Origin: Paludibacteraceae bacterium
GTDB lineage: Bacteria; Bacteroidota; Bacteroidia; Bacteroidales; Paludibacteraceae
Reading direction: 5' to 3'
DNA: 64,000 nt
Assembly (NCBI GenBank): GCA_016285885.1
Contig: JAEERP010000001.1
Span: forward strand, 310,001 to 374,000
Both the position numbers and the translations under genes were made by a program. Below, one piece after another: positions 52,156 to 60,835 of this stretch. The notes beneath the pieces are model-generated. The model saw only the letters and a program-made list of their open reading frames with translations, had not been told where the DNA came from and ran no database searches. Every line of letters starts with the position of its first letter. Positions within the stretch are counted from its first letter, which is position 1.

Positions 52156-53965
52156 GATACAAACAAATAAATTAGTTGTCGACCTTAATACGGATTTGTT
52201 GGCAGATACATACGAAGTCTTTAACGTAAGAACTTCTGATTCGCATTTCGGCAAAGGTAACAACGCTGCCAAGTTGGTAGATGATTTTATTAACGAGAAA
52301 TTCGTTTTATCTGTCGTTTATGAGCGTGGCAATTCGTTCTATATACTTCTCAAAAAGGCAAAAGGCAATCTATTAAACTTAAATAAAGCATTAAAAGACC
52401 TGCAAGGGTCTGAAAATATATCATTAGAAGGAATAGCTATTGCTATGGTTCCTCAAAACATTATAGTGCAACTCCTCATGAACTCTTTGGGTACATACGA
52501 AGGCAAAATACTTGGATTCCATAATGTAACAGGTCATTTTTATATACATCACCCTTCATGGGGGAATAAAACAAGCAACCAAATTATTACTTTGGAACTT
52601 AAGATAACTAAAGATATGCTGTTGGATTGGAATGTGAGAACATTCACGTCCATAACAAAAAAAAGACTTGTCATGTTCGGGAAAAAGAAATTTACAGAAT
52701 ACCCTGAATACGAACTGAGTAAGGATAACATTCTAAGGAGGATTAACAAGGGAACAAATCCTGAAGCATATATTTTACGACAAATTGGTGAAAAAAAATC
52801 GAACATCAAATTCCTTGAAATTGAATCGTTAGAAAAGTTTCAGAAGACCAAAATGGGCGTTATCTGCAACTGTCTAGACATGTTTAATTCTAACTTTGAC
52901 GGAATGGCTCATGTCGAGTTTGGGTCATTCTCGGATTTTAATGAAGTAGAAATATCTACAAAGATGGTTAGAGAAATGGAAAAAAGATTCGATGATCTTG
53001 CTACCTCCCATAAGATTGTTTTGGTTGACAATGTAATTGATTCAACATCAGGTATGTGCATTGATGCGCTCAAACAACAATTTATAAAGAGATTTATGTG
53101 CAATGTATCGATTCTGAAAAAACCGAAGGCAGAAACAATAAATATAGTACTTATCCATGAGGACGAGTATTATGATACGGACAGACAAAAAGACCCACAT
53201 GATATTGACTATAAGGGATGTGCCGTACAACACGTTACAATAGAGACAGTTGCACACCTAATGAACATTGAAAACGAGAAAGAAAGAAATTCTAGTTGGA
53301 AATCAGTATTGGACTGCATAATGCAAGAGGCGTTGATAAAAGAGGATATTGTAAAAAGACATATTACAATGGTAAATTGGTCAGAATACGAATACGACAC
53401 TATTGATTTCGGCGTATGTCACAAAAACGAAGATGACACAAAACACTTCTTCTTTATGAGAATTAAACCGAACGGTGATTTTTCAATAACGGAACAAGAG
53501 AATACCCTATTTGAGCAGACAGAGTACCAAGAGTGCATCGACATATTCGGGAAAGAAGATGTCGTTGGAATCGTGAGAAAAGGGAACGACATAAACATCA
53601 TACACAATACAAAACTAAGAACCGTTCCTGAAATTGAACTCATCAAAGAAAGATTGGCTAATGACGACAACAGACTTCGTGACAAAGAAAGTAGAGAAAC
53701 ATTGTTTCCTGCAGTCACTGACATCAAAAGTTTTGCAGAAAATGTCCACTCTTTATTCTATTTTTCGGGAATAATCGGAGCTGGTATGCGTAGAATAATT
53801 CCGACAGCTGCAAACATCCGGTTAGTTGACACTTATAGATCCAGCAAATTGTTCTTTAATAATATGTTAAAACTCATGGCTGTTACTTTTGTTAGGAACG
53901 GACAATTAACTATTATGCCATTCCCCTTTAAGTATTTACTAGAATATATCAGAGTATCTAAATAA
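52148..53965 (+). CDS. Putative Argonaute/PIWI-like protein (DdmE-like)
   Basis: A 605-aa protein of no family I can name with certainty. Three stretches recall a prokaryotic Argonaute. An N-domain-like region contains ITLELKITKDMLLDWNVRTF. A MID-like region (about 332-375) contains NIVLIHEDEYY and DYKGCAVQHVTIET, similar to the strand-loop-Gln pattern of MID domains. A C-terminal region begins near LDCIMQEALIKEDIV, goes on to YDTIDFGVC and ends RNGQLTIMPFPFKYLLEYIR, like the end of a PIWI domain. I cannot point to a full DEDX catalytic set, so it may be inactive and act as a guide-binding partner. The 8-bp overlap with the helicase-nuclease gene shows coupled translation. It shares the same A+T-rich composition. 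Confidence 0.45.
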   Translation: MNRIQTNKLVVDLNTDLLADTYEVFNVRTSDSHFGKGNNAAKLVDDFINEKFVLSVVYERGNSFYILLKKAKGNLLNLNKALKDLQGSENISLEGIAIAMVPQNIIVQLLMNSLGTYEGKILGFHNVTGHFYIHHPSWGNKTSNQIITLELKITKDMLLDWNVRTFTSITKKRLVMFGKKKFTEYPEYELSKDNILRRINKGTNPEAYILRQIGEKKSNIKFLEIESLEKFQKTKMGVICNCLDMFNSNFDGMAHVEFGSFSDFNEVEISTKMVREMEKRFDDLATSHKIVLVDNVIDSTSGMCIDALKQQFIKRFMCNVSILKKPKAETINIVLIHEDEYYDTDRQKDPHDIDYKGCAVQHVTIETVAHLMNIENEKERNSSWKSVLDCIMQEALIKEDIVKRHITMVNWSEYEYDTIDFGVCHKNEDDTKHFFFMRIKPNGDFSITEQENTLFEQTEYQECIDIFGKEDVVGIVRKGNDINIIHNTKLRTVPEIELIKERLANDDNRLRDKESRETLFPAVTDIKSFAENVHSLFYFSGIIGAGMRRIIPTAANIRLVDTYRSSKLFFNNMLKLMAVTFVRNGQLTIMPFPFKYLLEYIRVSK

Positions 53966-54043
53966 ATTCACATTCTTAACCTATCCCCAAAAGAAGGATA
54001 GCATTCCATCTCCCGTAAAATTTGCTGATGCATTTGTTTGTTG

Positions 54044-54165
54044 TATATTTGCCGTGCTGGGTTGTATGGACTACCTTTTGTCCCGTCCGGCATTTTTTAT
54101 TCCGTAATACAAATTACCCTTACGGAGGCCCGGAACGCACGTAGGGTGTAGTGAAAATCTCCGTG
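54044..54165 (+). other. Structured intergenic segment before the receptor operon
   Basis: A TATATTTG promoter-like element (54044-54051) is followed by a GCCG...CGGC hairpin that ends in ATTTTTTATT (to about 54110), and by a second stem ACGGAG/CTCCGT (54122-54127 with 54159-54164). It may be the tail of the preceding unit, a leader, or a small RNA. I do not recognise a riboswitch class. Confidence 0.35.
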
Positions 54166-54168
54166 GAA

Positions 54169-54199
54169 TTGCCGCTTCCGCATATTTTTATTATATTTG
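54169..54199 (+). promoter_or_regulatory. Promoter of the TonB-receptor operon
   Basis: TTG (54169-54171), 20 bp, then TATATTTG (54192-54199), about 25 bp before the ATG at 54225. Confidence 0.65.
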
Positions 54200-54224
54200 C
54201 GACATCAATGAATTGTTTGCCAAT

Positions 54225-54569
54225 ATGGATTTGAAACAGAAGACATATCTTAAGGCTTGGGCGCTTTTACTTGTATTTGTGCCCATGCTGCTTGTTTCTT
54301 CGCTTCATATCCATGACGAGGAGCAAACGGTGAAGCATGATTGCAAGGAGTGCGTCAGCCATAATTGTGCGGGCCACTTGCTGCCGCAGGGCGATTCCAT
54401 GCATACCTGCGTCTTGTGCCAGTTCCTGACGATGTCCTTCCTCACCGCTGTCGGCATCTCCGCATTCTCTGCGTCTATCACTAAAATCTTATATACTGAC
54501 CGTCAGAACAGCCTGGTTCTTGACGTCTATAACCTACCAATACCTCGCGGTCCCCCTTCCTTTGTTTGA
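54225..54569 (+). CDS. Small membrane protein with a His/Cys-rich loop
   Basis: A 114-aa protein from MDLKQKTYLKAW; I prefer this ATG to a TTG four codons earlier. One membrane segment (WALLLVFVPMLLVSSL) is followed by a probable periplasmic loop rich in metal ligands (HIHDEEQ, HDCKECVSHNC, GHLL, MHTCVLC), then a second hydrophobic segment. Small proteins of this kind are common beside TonB-dependent metal receptors in Bacteroidota. A role in metal sensing or hand-over is inference. It is the first gene of the operon. Confidence 0.65.
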   Translation: MDLKQKTYLKAWALLLVFVPMLLVSSLHIHDEEQTVKHDCKECVSHNCAGHLLPQGDSMHTCVLCQFLTMSFLTAVGISAFSASITKILYTDRQNSLVLDVYNLPIPRGPPSFV

Positions 54570-54614
54570 ATTCAGAGAGGTACATTTTTAGTTTAATTCA
54601 AACAGAGATTCAGT

Positions 54615-56699
54615 ATGATTTCAATATTGTTGGGCGCCATGATAAGCATGGCGGCGTCCTCCGATACTGTTGTCACGCTTGAAGATGTCACCGTAAGCGC
54701 CAGTAAGAGCGTTGAGCCTCAAATGCGTTCCTCCCAGACTTCCGTCCATGTCGACCAAGAGTATCTGCAACTGAATTTTTCAGGCAGCTTGATGCAGACG
54801 ATGGAGGGCATTCCGGGGGTGAAGGCTATTTCGATAGGCTCCGGGCAGTCGAAACCGACGATCCGTGGCTTGGGCTACAACCGCATGGTCGTTTCGGAGA
54901 ATGGCATCAAGCATGAGGGACAGCAGTGGGGCGATGATCATGGACTGGAGATCGACCAGTTCTCCGTTGATCGGGCCGAGGTCATCAAGGGACCATCCGC
55001 CCTTCTTTACGGTAGTGACGCTATAGGTGGTGTCCTCCTCCTGCGCTCAAACCAAATGCCTAAGGACTCCTTGGAGGGTTCCGTGCAGTTGTTCGGACGT
55101 ACGAACAACGGTCAGATAGGTGCGGCGGCTAAGATTGGCGGGAGAGGCGAAAGGTGGTATTGCCGCGCCAATGTGACATGGATTGATTACGCCGATTATA
55201 AGGTCCCGACGGACAGTATCCAATATTACTCCTATTGGATCCGCCTGAAGGACGGACGGTTGCGGAACACCGCAGGCTGTGAACGGAACGGTAGCTTCTT
55301 GTTAGGCTATTCGGGGCGGAAGGTTCGCACGAGCCTACGCTTGTCGGATTCCTACGCGAAGAGCGGTTTCTTCGCCAACGCGCATGGATTGGAGGTGCGA
55401 TTGTCTAACATAGATTATGACCACTCCCGCAGGGATGTCGATTTGCCTTATCAGTGGGTGAACCATTTCAAGGCGCATAGCCACACCTCATGGTATTGTG
55501 GACGTACGTCTATGGAGGTGAACGTGGCCTACCAGAACAATTTCAGGGAGGAGCTTTCCGAGCCTGTCAGCCATGGCTATATGCCTAAGCCAGACAACTC
55601 CCTGGAGCGTCGTTTCAACAAGAGCACCTACACGTATAACTACCAGGCCCGGTATCATCTGGGCAAGCACGCTTTCCATGGCGGATTGGACGGTGAGTAC
55701 CAATACAACCGTCGTGGCGGTTGGGGCTTCATCATACCGGACTTCGAGACCAATAGCTTGGGCATGTTCCTCTTGGACCGTTTCAAGTTCCGCAAGAACC
55801 TGATATTCAATGCGGGAGCACGCCTCGATTTCGCCAAGACGCATATCCATGGTTATCAAGACTGGTATCCTACACCGGTCGGCTCGGAGATGGTCTGCCT
55901 GGAGCGCTCTACCGATCTGACCCGTAAGTTCCACAACCTCTCCTGGTCGTTCGGGGCCAACTACAACGTGGGGAACTGGGTCTTCAAGGCGAATGCGGGT
56001 AGCGGATTCCGTATGCCTATCCCGAAAGAGCTGGGCGCCAACGGTATCAACTACCACATCTTCCGCTATGAGCGTGGCAACGTGCAGCTGGACCCTGAAA
56101 AGTCCTACCAATTGGACTTGGGACTCTCTTGGTCGAATGATGCGCTGGTGGTGCAGGTGGATCCCTACCTGAACTATTTCTCCAACTATATTTACCTGAG
56201 TCCGACGTCACGCTATGTGGAGGGCCTTCAGCTCTACAACTATACGCAGGCGCGCGTCTTACGGTTGGGTTGGGAGGCTCAGATGATCTACACCTTCGCG
56301 AAACATTGGGAGGCGCTCCTGCAAGGGGAATACCTCCATGCCCGTCAGAAGTCCGGGGAGAAGAAGGGCTATACGCTGCCATTCACCCCGCCATGGTCCA
56401 TGGATGCTGGATTGACCTATAAATACAATTGGAAAGGCGATGGGTTCGTTGGTCTGAAGGCTCACGTGGTGGGCCGTCAAGACGAGATTGTACCTCCTGA
56501 AAAACCGACAGACGGATATTGGACCCTCAATTTCTCCGCTGGCAAGTCTTTCCCTTTGCGACGAAGCAAGCTGAACGTGTCGCTCCATGCGGACAATCTG
56601 CTGAATCGCCGCTATTACAACCACACCAGTTACTACCGCCTCATAGACGTGCCGGAGCCGGGACGCAACTTGTCCATGAAGGTGGGACTGGATTTTTAA
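54615..56699 (+). CDS. TonB-dependent outer-membrane receptor, probably for a metal
   Basis: A 694-aa receptor. A signal peptide (MISILLGAMISMAAS) is followed by the plug domain: VTLEDVTVSASKS, MEGIPGVKAISIGSGQSKPTIRGLG, RAEVIKGPSALLYGSDAIGGVL. The 22-strand barrel ends NLLNRRYYNHTSYYRLIDVPEPGRN and a terminal Phe. The length is typical. The flanking His/Cys-rich membrane protein and DUF4625 lipoproteins point to zinc or copper rather than carbohydrate uptake; no SusD partner is present. Confidence 0.9.
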   Translation: MISILLGAMISMAASSDTVVTLEDVTVSASKSVEPQMRSSQTSVHVDQEYLQLNFSGSLMQTMEGIPGVKAISIGSGQSKPTIRGLGYNRMVVSENGIKHEGQQWGDDHGLEIDQFSVDRAEVIKGPSALLYGSDAIGGVLLLRSNQMPKDSLEGSVQLFGRTNNGQIGAAAKIGGRGERWYCRANVTWIDYADYKVPTDSIQYYSYWIRLKDGRLRNTAGCERNGSFLLGYSGRKVRTSLRLSDSYAKSGFFANAHGLEVRLSNIDYDHSRRDVDLPYQWVNHFKAHSHTSWYCGRTSMEVNVAYQNNFREELSEPVSHGYMPKPDNSLERRFNKSTYTYNYQARYHLGKHAFHGGLDGEYQYNRRGGWGFIIPDFETNSLGMFLLDRFKFRKNLIFNAGARLDFAKTHIHGYQDWYPTPVGSEMVCLERSTDLTRKFHNLSWSFGANYNVGNWVFKANAGSGFRMPIPKELGANGINYHIFRYERGNVQLDPEKSYQLDLGLSWSNDALVVQVDPYLNYFSNYIYLSPTSRYVEGLQLYNYTQARVLRLGWEAQMIYTFAKHWEALLQGEYLHARQKSGEKKGYTLPFTPPWSMDAGLTYKYNWKGDGFVGLKAHVVGRQDEIVPPEKPTDGYWTLNFSAGKSFPLRRSKLNVSLHADNLLNRRYYNHTSYYRLIDVPEPGRNLSMKVGLDF

Positions 56700-56739
56700 T
56701 CAATTATTTAATTGTCAAACATTTAAAATTTAAAACGAT

Positions 56740-57186
56740 ATGAAAAATATTAAATATATGAGCCTTATGATGGCTCTTCTGTGTGTGCTTTCCTTGGGTT
56801 TCTCCTCTTGTGGCGACGACGACGATGATCCTGCCGCTCCGACGGTAGCGTTGGACGAGGCGAACATCGAAGGGGATGAGATCTGCGTCAAGGCGGATGT
56901 TAAGGCGGAGGGACGCACCGCCGCTATCCTCATCGAGATCCGCGACGCTTCAAACGGAGAGGTTAAGGTGAGCAAGCCTGTGACCGACAGCAAGTACATC
57001 GGTGTGCTTAACATCGACGGCTTCCATGTGCATGTCGATATCGCTGGCACAGGCGTTGTCGAAGGCGACAAGCTGAAACTGACCGTCACTGACGCCAACG
57101 GACGTTCCACCACTGACGAGAAAACACTCACGCAAGAGGAGGATGACGATGAGCATGAACATGAGCATGAGCATGAACATGAATGA
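56740..57186 (+). CDS. Lipoprotein with a His-Glu metal-binding tail, DUF4625-like
   Basis: A 148-aa protein with a lipobox (LSLGFSSC), an Asp-rich stretch, an Ig-like domain (APTVALDEANIEGDEICVKADV...FHVHVDI) and a C-terminal tail of five Glu-His pairs. The tail is encoded by hexamer repeats. Surface-exposed His-Glu tails bind zinc, copper or nickel. It lies between the receptor and another DUF4625-type lipoprotein, so a metal-capturing role is likely. Confidence 0.75.
   Translation: MKNIKYMSLMMALLCVLSLGFSSCGDDDDDPAAPTVALDEANIEGDEICVKADVKAEGRTAAILIEIRDASNGEVKVSKPVTDSKYIGVLNIDGFHVHVDIAGTGVVEGDKLKLTVTDANGRSTTDEKTLTQEEDDDEHEHEHEHEHE
57151..57183 (+). repeat. Hexamer microsatellite GARCAT in the His-Glu tail
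   Basis: Five copies of GAGCAT/GAACAT in a row encode the Glu-His pairs. Slippage would change tail length without shifting the frame. Confidence 0.85.
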
Positions 57187-57205
57187 TTAATAAATTTATA
57201 GATAG

Positions 57206-57673
57206 ATGAAGCATTATTTGGCAATTACTATGCTGCTGTGCGTGCTGGGCGCGTGCGGTGGTGACGATGAGGCCTCCAAGGACATGAGCTATCCGGTGAT
57301 TTCCGACGAGGGTATCGAGGCCGTTCCTTCCGATTGTTATATCCTCAAACGGGGGGAGGTGATGCCGTTCCACTATGTGTTCACCGATGACACGGAACTG
57401 GGCTCATTCAACATCGAGATCCACAATAATTTCGATCATCATACGCACGGCACATCATCGGTGGAGTGTCCGATGGAGGAGGAGAAGGCCGCTGTGAACG
57501 CATGGGTCTTCAACCAAGACTACGAGATTCCTTCGGGGCTCCGCACCTACGATGCGCAGATAGAGATACCGATTCCAGATGATGTGGATCCCGGCGACTA
57601 TCACTTCATGATCCGTCTGACCGACCATGTCGGTTGGCAACAACTTCGCGCCATGGCTGTGAAGATTCAATAG
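57206..57673 (+). CDS. DUF4625-type lipoprotein
   Basis: A 155-aa protein with a lipobox (LLCVLGAC) and the family core: SFNIEIHNNFDHHTHG, an internal Cys, and YDAQIEIPIPDDVDPGDYHFMIRLTDHVGW. This matches DUF4625 proteins, which often accompany metal receptors in Bacteroidota. The HHTHG cluster could bind metal. It is the last gene of the operon, 19 bp after the previous one and 41 bp before a strong terminator. Confidence 0.8.
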   Translation: MKHYLAITMLLCVLGACGGDDEASKDMSYPVISDEGIEAVPSDCYILKRGEVMPFHYVFTDDTELGSFNIEIHNNFDHHTHGTSSVECPMEEEKAAVNAWVFNQDYEIPSGLRTYDAQIEIPIPDDVDPGDYHFMIRLTDHVGWQQLRAMAVKIQ

Positions 57674-57714
57674 ACATCATTCTGAAAGGACAACACTTTT
57701 TAGTGGGTTTCTTC

Positions 57715-57747
57715 ATCCCCGCGCTTTCCTAGTGCGGGGATTTTTTT
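57715..57747 (+). terminator. Rho-independent terminator of the metal-receptor operon
   Basis: ATCCCCGC pairs with GCGGGGAT (10 bp counting G-T), followed by seven T, between convergent genes. Confidence 0.92.
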
Positions 57748-57764
57748 AGGCCAATTTTCAAGCC

Positions 57765-58247
57765 TCACTTCTCCGCTACGATCGGTACGCCACGTGTGTT
57801 TTTGGTCTCGCACATGACGAAGACGCTGTGCAAACTTCCCAAGCAACTGATCGCGCCGAGTTTGTGTTGCATAAACTGCTGGTATGCGTACATGTCCCGC
57901 GCGAAAACCTTGATGATGAAATCGTAGTCGCCGCTGGTGTTGAAACATTCGGTGATCTCCTCAATGTCCTGAACTGCGTCCATGAACTGCTGGATCATCT
58001 CCTCGGAGTGTTGCTTCAGGCGGATGTTGCAGAGCACCATGATGCCATTGCCCACTTTTTTAGCGTCCACCACCGCCATGTATCGGGTGATGTACCCCTC
58101 GCGCTCCAACCGTTTCTGCCGCTCGAAAGTGGGGGAAGGGGATAGATGAACCTTCGCCGCCAACTCTTTTACCGTCAGTTGTGAGTTTTTTTGCAGTTCT
58201 TGCAGAATACGAATGTCCGTTTCGTCCAACTTATAGCCGTTTTCCAT
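57765..58247 (-). CDS. Lrp/AsnC-family transcription regulator
   Basis: A 160-aa protein. The N-terminal winged helix (LDETDIRILQELQKNSQLTVKELAAKVHLSPSPTF plus RLEREGYI) is followed by the RAM ligand domain (IMVLCNIRLKQHSEEMI, ECFNTSGDYDFIIKVFARD), the standard Lrp/AsnC layout. It is divergent from metE with a 178-bp gap, so it may control metE, perhaps in response to methionine or leucine; this is inferred from position only. Confidence 0.93.
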   Translation of the reverse strand: MENGYKLDETDIRILQELQKNSQLTVKELAAKVHLSPSPTFERQKRLEREGYITRYMAVVDAKKVGNGIMVLCNIRLKQHSEEMIQQFMDAVQDIEEITECFNTSGDYDFIIKVFARDMYAYQQFMQHKLGAISCLGSLHSVFVMCETKNTRGVPIVAEK

Positions 58248-58361
58248 TTTGTAAAAATTTTATTTTGCAGTATAATATTCTTGTATTAGTGCTTTGAATC
58301 TGCAAAATAAGCATAATTTACCGAATTGAACAAAATATATTTATGGTTTAAAAGTAATGGG

Positions 58362-58369
58362 TACATTTG
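58362..58369 (+). promoter_or_regulatory. -7 element of metE
   Basis: TACATTTG in the lrp-metE divergent gap, about 55 bp before the metE start. I find no SAM-II-like element here, in contrast to metK. Confidence 0.5.
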
Positions 58370-58425
58370 CAGTGCAATTGCAACAAAGTAAAATATTTTT
58401 TTAATTTAATCAGTGTGAAGAATAT

Positions 58426-60717
58426 ATGTCGTTAAAAACAAATATTTTGGGTTATCCACGTGTGGGAGCCAATCGTGAATTAAAGAAAATAGAAGAGGCC
58501 TATTGGGCCGGTAAAGCCTCGAAGGAGGATTTGTTGAAAATTGCGGCAGAAATCCGTAAAGGTAATTGGACATTGCAAAAGGAGGCTGGTATCACGTTGA
58601 TTCCGAGCAATGACTTCTCGTTCTATGACCAGACGCTCGATATGTCTCTTTGCGTCGGCGCCATCCCTGAGCGTTACAAAGCGTTGAGGAACGATAGACT
58701 GGATCTCTATTTCGCGATGGCCCACGGATTTCAGAAGAATGGTATTGATGTGACGGCCATGGAGATGACCAAATGGTTCGATACGAATTACCATTACATC
58801 GTTCCGGAATTTACCAAAAACCAGGAGTTTACGCTCTTGTATAACAAAGCTGCCGAAGAGTTCAAGGAGGCGCTTGCCCTTGGCATCAAAACCAAGCCTG
58901 TGTTGATCGGTCCGGTCACCTATTTGCTCTTGGGCAAAGAAAAAGAGCAGGGATTTAACCGTATTGATCTGATTGATAAGTTATTGCCTGTCTATGTGGA
59001 AATATTGAAGCAACTTGAAGCCGTTGGCGCGGAGTATGTTCAGATAGACGAACCGATTCTTGCCACGGATATCAACGAGGATATCAAAGGGCTCTATCGC
59101 AAAGTCTATGCGGAGATCGTTAAGAGCACAAAGCTAAAGGTTATTCTCGCCACCTATTTCGACAGCCTTGCGGATAATACGGATCTTGCCGTTGATCTTA
59201 ATGTCAGTGTGTTGCATATCGACCTTGTGCGTGCTCCTCAACAATGGAAGGATGTGGTTGCCCGCTTAAAGGGAAACACGGTGTTGAGCTTGGGTGTGGT
59301 TGACGGAAGGAACATCTGGAAGAATGATTTCGTCCAATCCCTTGAGATCATCGAGGGTGTGAAGCGTCTGTTGGGCGAGGATCGTGTGATCATCTCCACG
59401 AGTTGCTCGTTGCTCCACTCTCCATTCGACTTGGAGAACGAGAAGAACGAGAAGTCGTTGCCAGGCGAGGTGAAACGTTGGATGGCCTTCGCCCGCCAGA
59501 AGGTGGCTGAGGTGACGACGCTGGCAGATCTTGCGGGCAACGCTCCGTCGGAGAAGGCGAAGGTGGCTTTGCAGAACAATATTGTCGACATAGAGAATCG
59601 CCGCTCGTCTGGTTTGACGAACAATGCGGAGGTGAAGAGAAGAATGGCGGGTATCACGCCTGATTTCGCACGTAGGAACAGCCCGTTCGCGACCCGTATC
59701 CAAGCGCAACGCAAGGTGCTCAACCTTCCTCTCTTCCCGACCACCACGATTGGTTCATTCCCTCAGACGGTGGAAGTCCGCTCATGGCGAAGTAAGTTCA
59801 AGAAGGGCGAGATCACAAAGGCAGAGTACACCAACTTGCTGAAGGGCGAAATCGAGAGGACGATCCGCAAGCAGGAGGAGATCGGCCTTGACGTCCTCGT
59901 CCATGGCGAGTCTGAGCGCAATGACATGGTGGAGTATTTCGGCGAACAGTTGAGTGGCTTCGCTTTCACGCAGAACGGATGGGTGCAGAGCTATGGAAGC
60001 CGTTGCGTGAAGCCTCCTGTTATCTTCGGAGATGTATCTAGACCTAATGCAATGACGATAGATTGGATAACGTATGCGCAGAGCCTAACGGATAAACCCG
60101 TCAAGGGCATGCTTACCGGTCCAGTCACTATATTACAATGGAGCTTTGTGCGTAACGACCAGCCAAGGTCGGTTACGATGAAGCAGATCGCACTGGCTAT
60201 CCGTGACGAGGTGGTCGACCTCGAAAAAGCGGGTATCAAAGTGATTCAGATCGATGAGCCTGCTATCCGTGAGGGATTGCCGCTCAGGAAAAGTGACAGG
60301 AAGGCATATCTCGACAGTGCGGTGGAGGCCTTCCGTATCTCCGCATCGGGCGTGAAAGACGAGACGCAGATCCACACGCACATGTGCTACAGCGAGTTCA
60401 ATGATATCATTGACCATATCGCCATGATGGATGCTGACGTGATCACCATTGAGTGCGCCCGTAGCCAGATGGAGTTGCTGGATGCCTTCGTGAAGTTCAA
60501 GTATCCTAACGAGATTGGTCCTGGCGTTTACGACATCCATTCTCCTCGTGTGCCTTCTGTTGACGAGATGGTGGCTCTTATGCGCAAGGCGGCCCAGGTC
60601 ATCAATCCTGCTCAACTCTGGGTGAACCCGGATTGCGGTCTTAAGACGCGTGGCTGGGCTGAGACGGAAGCCTCATTGAGGAACATGGTGGAGGCTGCGA
60701 AGATTCTGCGGAAATAG
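58426..60717 (+). CDS. metE: Cobalamin-independent methionine synthase
   Basis: A 763-aa zinc enzyme that methylates homocysteine using methyl-tetrahydrofolate-glutamate. It has the N-terminal ILGYPRVGANRELKK, the linker PTTTIGSFPQTVEVR that opens the C-terminal barrel, and the zinc-binding segments IHTHMCYSEFN and NPDCGLKTRGW, plus VIQIDEPAIREGLP. The length is typical. It supplies methionine to MetK encoded in the same window. It is monocistronic, divergent from lrp. Confidence 0.97.
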   Translation: MSLKTNILGYPRVGANRELKKIEEAYWAGKASKEDLLKIAAEIRKGNWTLQKEAGITLIPSNDFSFYDQTLDMSLCVGAIPERYKALRNDRLDLYFAMAHGFQKNGIDVTAMEMTKWFDTNYHYIVPEFTKNQEFTLLYNKAAEEFKEALALGIKTKPVLIGPVTYLLLGKEKEQGFNRIDLIDKLLPVYVEILKQLEAVGAEYVQIDEPILATDINEDIKGLYRKVYAEIVKSTKLKVILATYFDSLADNTDLAVDLNVSVLHIDLVRAPQQWKDVVARLKGNTVLSLGVVDGRNIWKNDFVQSLEIIEGVKRLLGEDRVIISTSCSLLHSPFDLENEKNEKSLPGEVKRWMAFARQKVAEVTTLADLAGNAPSEKAKVALQNNIVDIENRRSSGLTNNAEVKRRMAGITPDFARRNSPFATRIQAQRKVLNLPLFPTTTIGSFPQTVEVRSWRSKFKKGEITKAEYTNLLKGEIERTIRKQEEIGLDVLVHGESERNDMVEYFGEQLSGFAFTQNGWVQSYGSRCVKPPVIFGDVSRPNAMTIDWITYAQSLTDKPVKGMLTGPVTILQWSFVRNDQPRSVTMKQIALAIRDEVVDLEKAGIKVIQIDEPAIREGLPLRKSDRKAYLDSAVEAFRISASGVKDETQIHTHMCYSEFNDIIDHIAMMDADVITIECARSQMELLDAFVKFKYPNEIGPGVYDIHSPRVPSVDEMVALMRKAAQVINPAQLWVNPDCGLKTRGWAETEASLRNMVEAAKILRK

Positions 60718-60764
60718 GCGTTAAATCGTCTATCCGCTTTCTGGAACAACAGCTATTTAGTAAA

Positions 60765-60800
60765 AGAGGGTGTGTCAAGAATGAACCTGACACACCCTCT
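60765..60800. terminator. Terminator between metE and asnB
   Basis: A perfect 13-bp stem (AGAGGGTGTGTCA with TGACACACCCTCT) and a 10-nt loop. The minus strand continues with TTTT, fitting the end of asnB; the plus strand has only TG-CCC-TTT, so it may serve metE less well. A second small hairpin (CCCTTTC/GAAAGGG) follows at 60803-60820. Confidence 0.75.
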
Positions 60801-60835
60801 TGCCCTTTCGTGTGAAAGGGAGCTGTAAGAATACT

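Noticed and set aside
52148..53965. Assignment to the pPIWI-RE three-gene system
   Set aside because: That system has a larger PIWI protein and separate helicase and nuclease genes; here helicase and nuclease are fused and the PIWI-like protein is short.
58248..58425. SAM riboswitch before metE
   Set aside because: No GCTTGCA-ACCAC or GCTAAA elements as found before metK; position next to lrp gives another possible control.
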